Shown: positions 63,236 through 64,000 of the stretch, piece after piece
How positions within the stretch are numbered: the stretch's first letter is position 1
How the letters are laid out: each line of letters starts with the position of its first letter
Assembly: GCA_037903475.1 (NCBI GenBank)
Contig: JBAJFG010000077.1
Span: 186,001 to 250,000, forward strand
DNA length: 64,000 nt
From: Ancylostoma caninum
Lineage: Eukaryota > Nematoda > Chromadorea > Rhabditida > Ancylostomatidae
Direction of reading: 5' to 3'
Notes under the pieces: generated by a model
The model's database searches: none
What the model was told of the DNA's origin: nothing
Seen by the model: only the letters and a program-made list of their open reading frames with translations
Translations under genes and position numbers: made by a program

Positions 63236-63815
63236 AAAGTGAGGAAACACCTGGAGACGGGTCCAGCGGTGTGATAATGGTGCGCCGGCGTCCAAAAGTG
63301 GGGAAACGCCTGGAGTCGGGTCCAGCGGTGTGATAAGGGTGCGCCGGCGTCCAAAAGTGGGGAAACGCCTGGAGTCGGGTCCAACGGTGTGATAAGGGTG
63401 CGCCGGCGTCCAAAAGTGGGGAAACACCTGGAGTCGGGTCCAACGGTGTGATAAGGGTGCGCCGGCGTCCAAAAGTGGGGAAACGCCTGGAGTCGGGTCC
63501 AGCGGTGTGATAAGGGTGCGCTGGCGTCCAAAAGTGGGGAAACGCCTGGAGTCGTGTCCAGCGGTGTGATAATGGTGCGCCGGCGTCCAAAAGTGGGGAA
63601 ACGCCTGGAGTCGGGTCCAACGGTGTGATAAGGGTGCGTCGGCGTCCAAAAGTGGGGAAACGCCTGGAGTCGGGTCCAGCGGTGTGATAAGGGTGCGCTG
63701 GCGTCCAAAAGTGGGGAAACGCCTGGAGTCGTGTCCAGCGGTGTGATAAGGGTGCGCCGGCCTCCAAAAGTGGGGAAACACCCGCAGTCGGGTCCAACGG
63801 TGCGATAAGGGTGTG
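63236..63815 (+). repeat. 59-bp minisatellite, about 9-10 units
   Basis: Each unit reads approximately AAAAGTGGGGAAACGCCTGGA, then GTCGGGTCCAGCGGTGTG, then ATAAGGGTGCGCCGGCGTCC. Units differ at only a few positions (AACGG or AGCGG, GCGCCGG or GCGCTGG), so the array is homogeneous. Because 59 is not a multiple of three, reading frames cycle through all three phases without stops, producing 158-223-codon minus-strand ORFs that I reject as genes. The flank at 63,907 is shared with 17,177. Confidence 0.95.
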
Positions 63816-63906
63816 CAAGCTCCGCAAGTAATAGGAATTCGCTAGGCGTGTCTATTTCTGCATGAGGGTTACGCTTACCCTGTTTCTGCGAACCCTCCGA
63901 CCCAAA

Positions 63907-64000
63907 TCACCTAGATGTACATTGTTTCCTTTCGTATCCGTGTTCTTTTCCCATTCCGTTTGTGTCTGAATGAACCATTCCCTCCTTCCCGTTTATATAC
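63907..64000 (+). repeat. Shared 3' flank of the 59-bp minisatellite element
   Basis: Nearly identical to 17,177-17,270, running to the end of the window. Confidence 0.85.

Noticed and set aside
63236..63815. CRISPR-like regular repeat
   Set aside because: Units are contiguous without unique spacers, and the DNA is eukaryotic.
63113..63827. Minus-strand ORFs of 158-223 codons
   Set aside because: They are readings of the 59-bp minisatellite in its three phases, with no start context and no non-repeat sequence.

Overview
This window is nuclear DNA of a nematode, most likely a strongylid (hookworm-like) worm. The evidence is short introns ending in TTTTCAG, splice acceptors placed directly before start codons (typical of spliced-leader trans-splicing), nematode-type Bel/Pao, RTE and Tc1/mariner elements, and a dense load of short palindromic repeats. 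The genus is an inference; no database search was possible.

Three host genes stand out. A plus-strand gene of about ten exons (2,128-6,860) encodes a low-complexity protein I do not recognise; a small minus-strand ORF (1,759-1,995) lies head to head with it. A plus-strand ectonucleotide pyrophosphatase/phosphodiesterase (ENPP) gene runs from 18,538 to at least 46,301 with all metal-ligand motifs present. A complete minus-strand alpha-adaptin gene (AP-2 clathrin adaptor, 61,229 down to 53,865) can be read in frame through 23 exons to a 940-residue protein.

Inside a very large ENPP intron, in the same orientation, sits a full-length Bel/Pao LTR retrotransposon (25,318-35,973). It has 519-bp LTRs, a 5-bp target duplication (GCCAG) and a tRNA-Gly primer site. 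Gag and Pol are broken by several frameshifts and a stop, but the 3' half is open: a Pol/membrane-protein fusion, an envelope-like gene with a phlebovirus G2-type cysteine motif, and a third gene encoding a coiled-coil, RS-rich protein whose stop codon is supplied by the 3' LTR. That third gene is the best candidate for something undescribed.

The rest is accessory DNA. 7-17 kb holds a large foldback, a mariner remnant, three copies of a GC-rich hairpin/24-bp minisatellite element, and a MITE with a 9-bp target duplication. 19.6-22 kb holds a decayed Ty3/gypsy copy on the minus strand. 38.6-53.3 kb holds several foldbacks (two with tRNA-like arms), RTE fragments, a hairpin MITE, a Tc1/mariner-type MITE and a tandem duplication. 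62-64 kb holds a truncated Tc1-like transposon and a 59-bp minisatellite that recurs at 17 kb and, diverged, at 44 kb.
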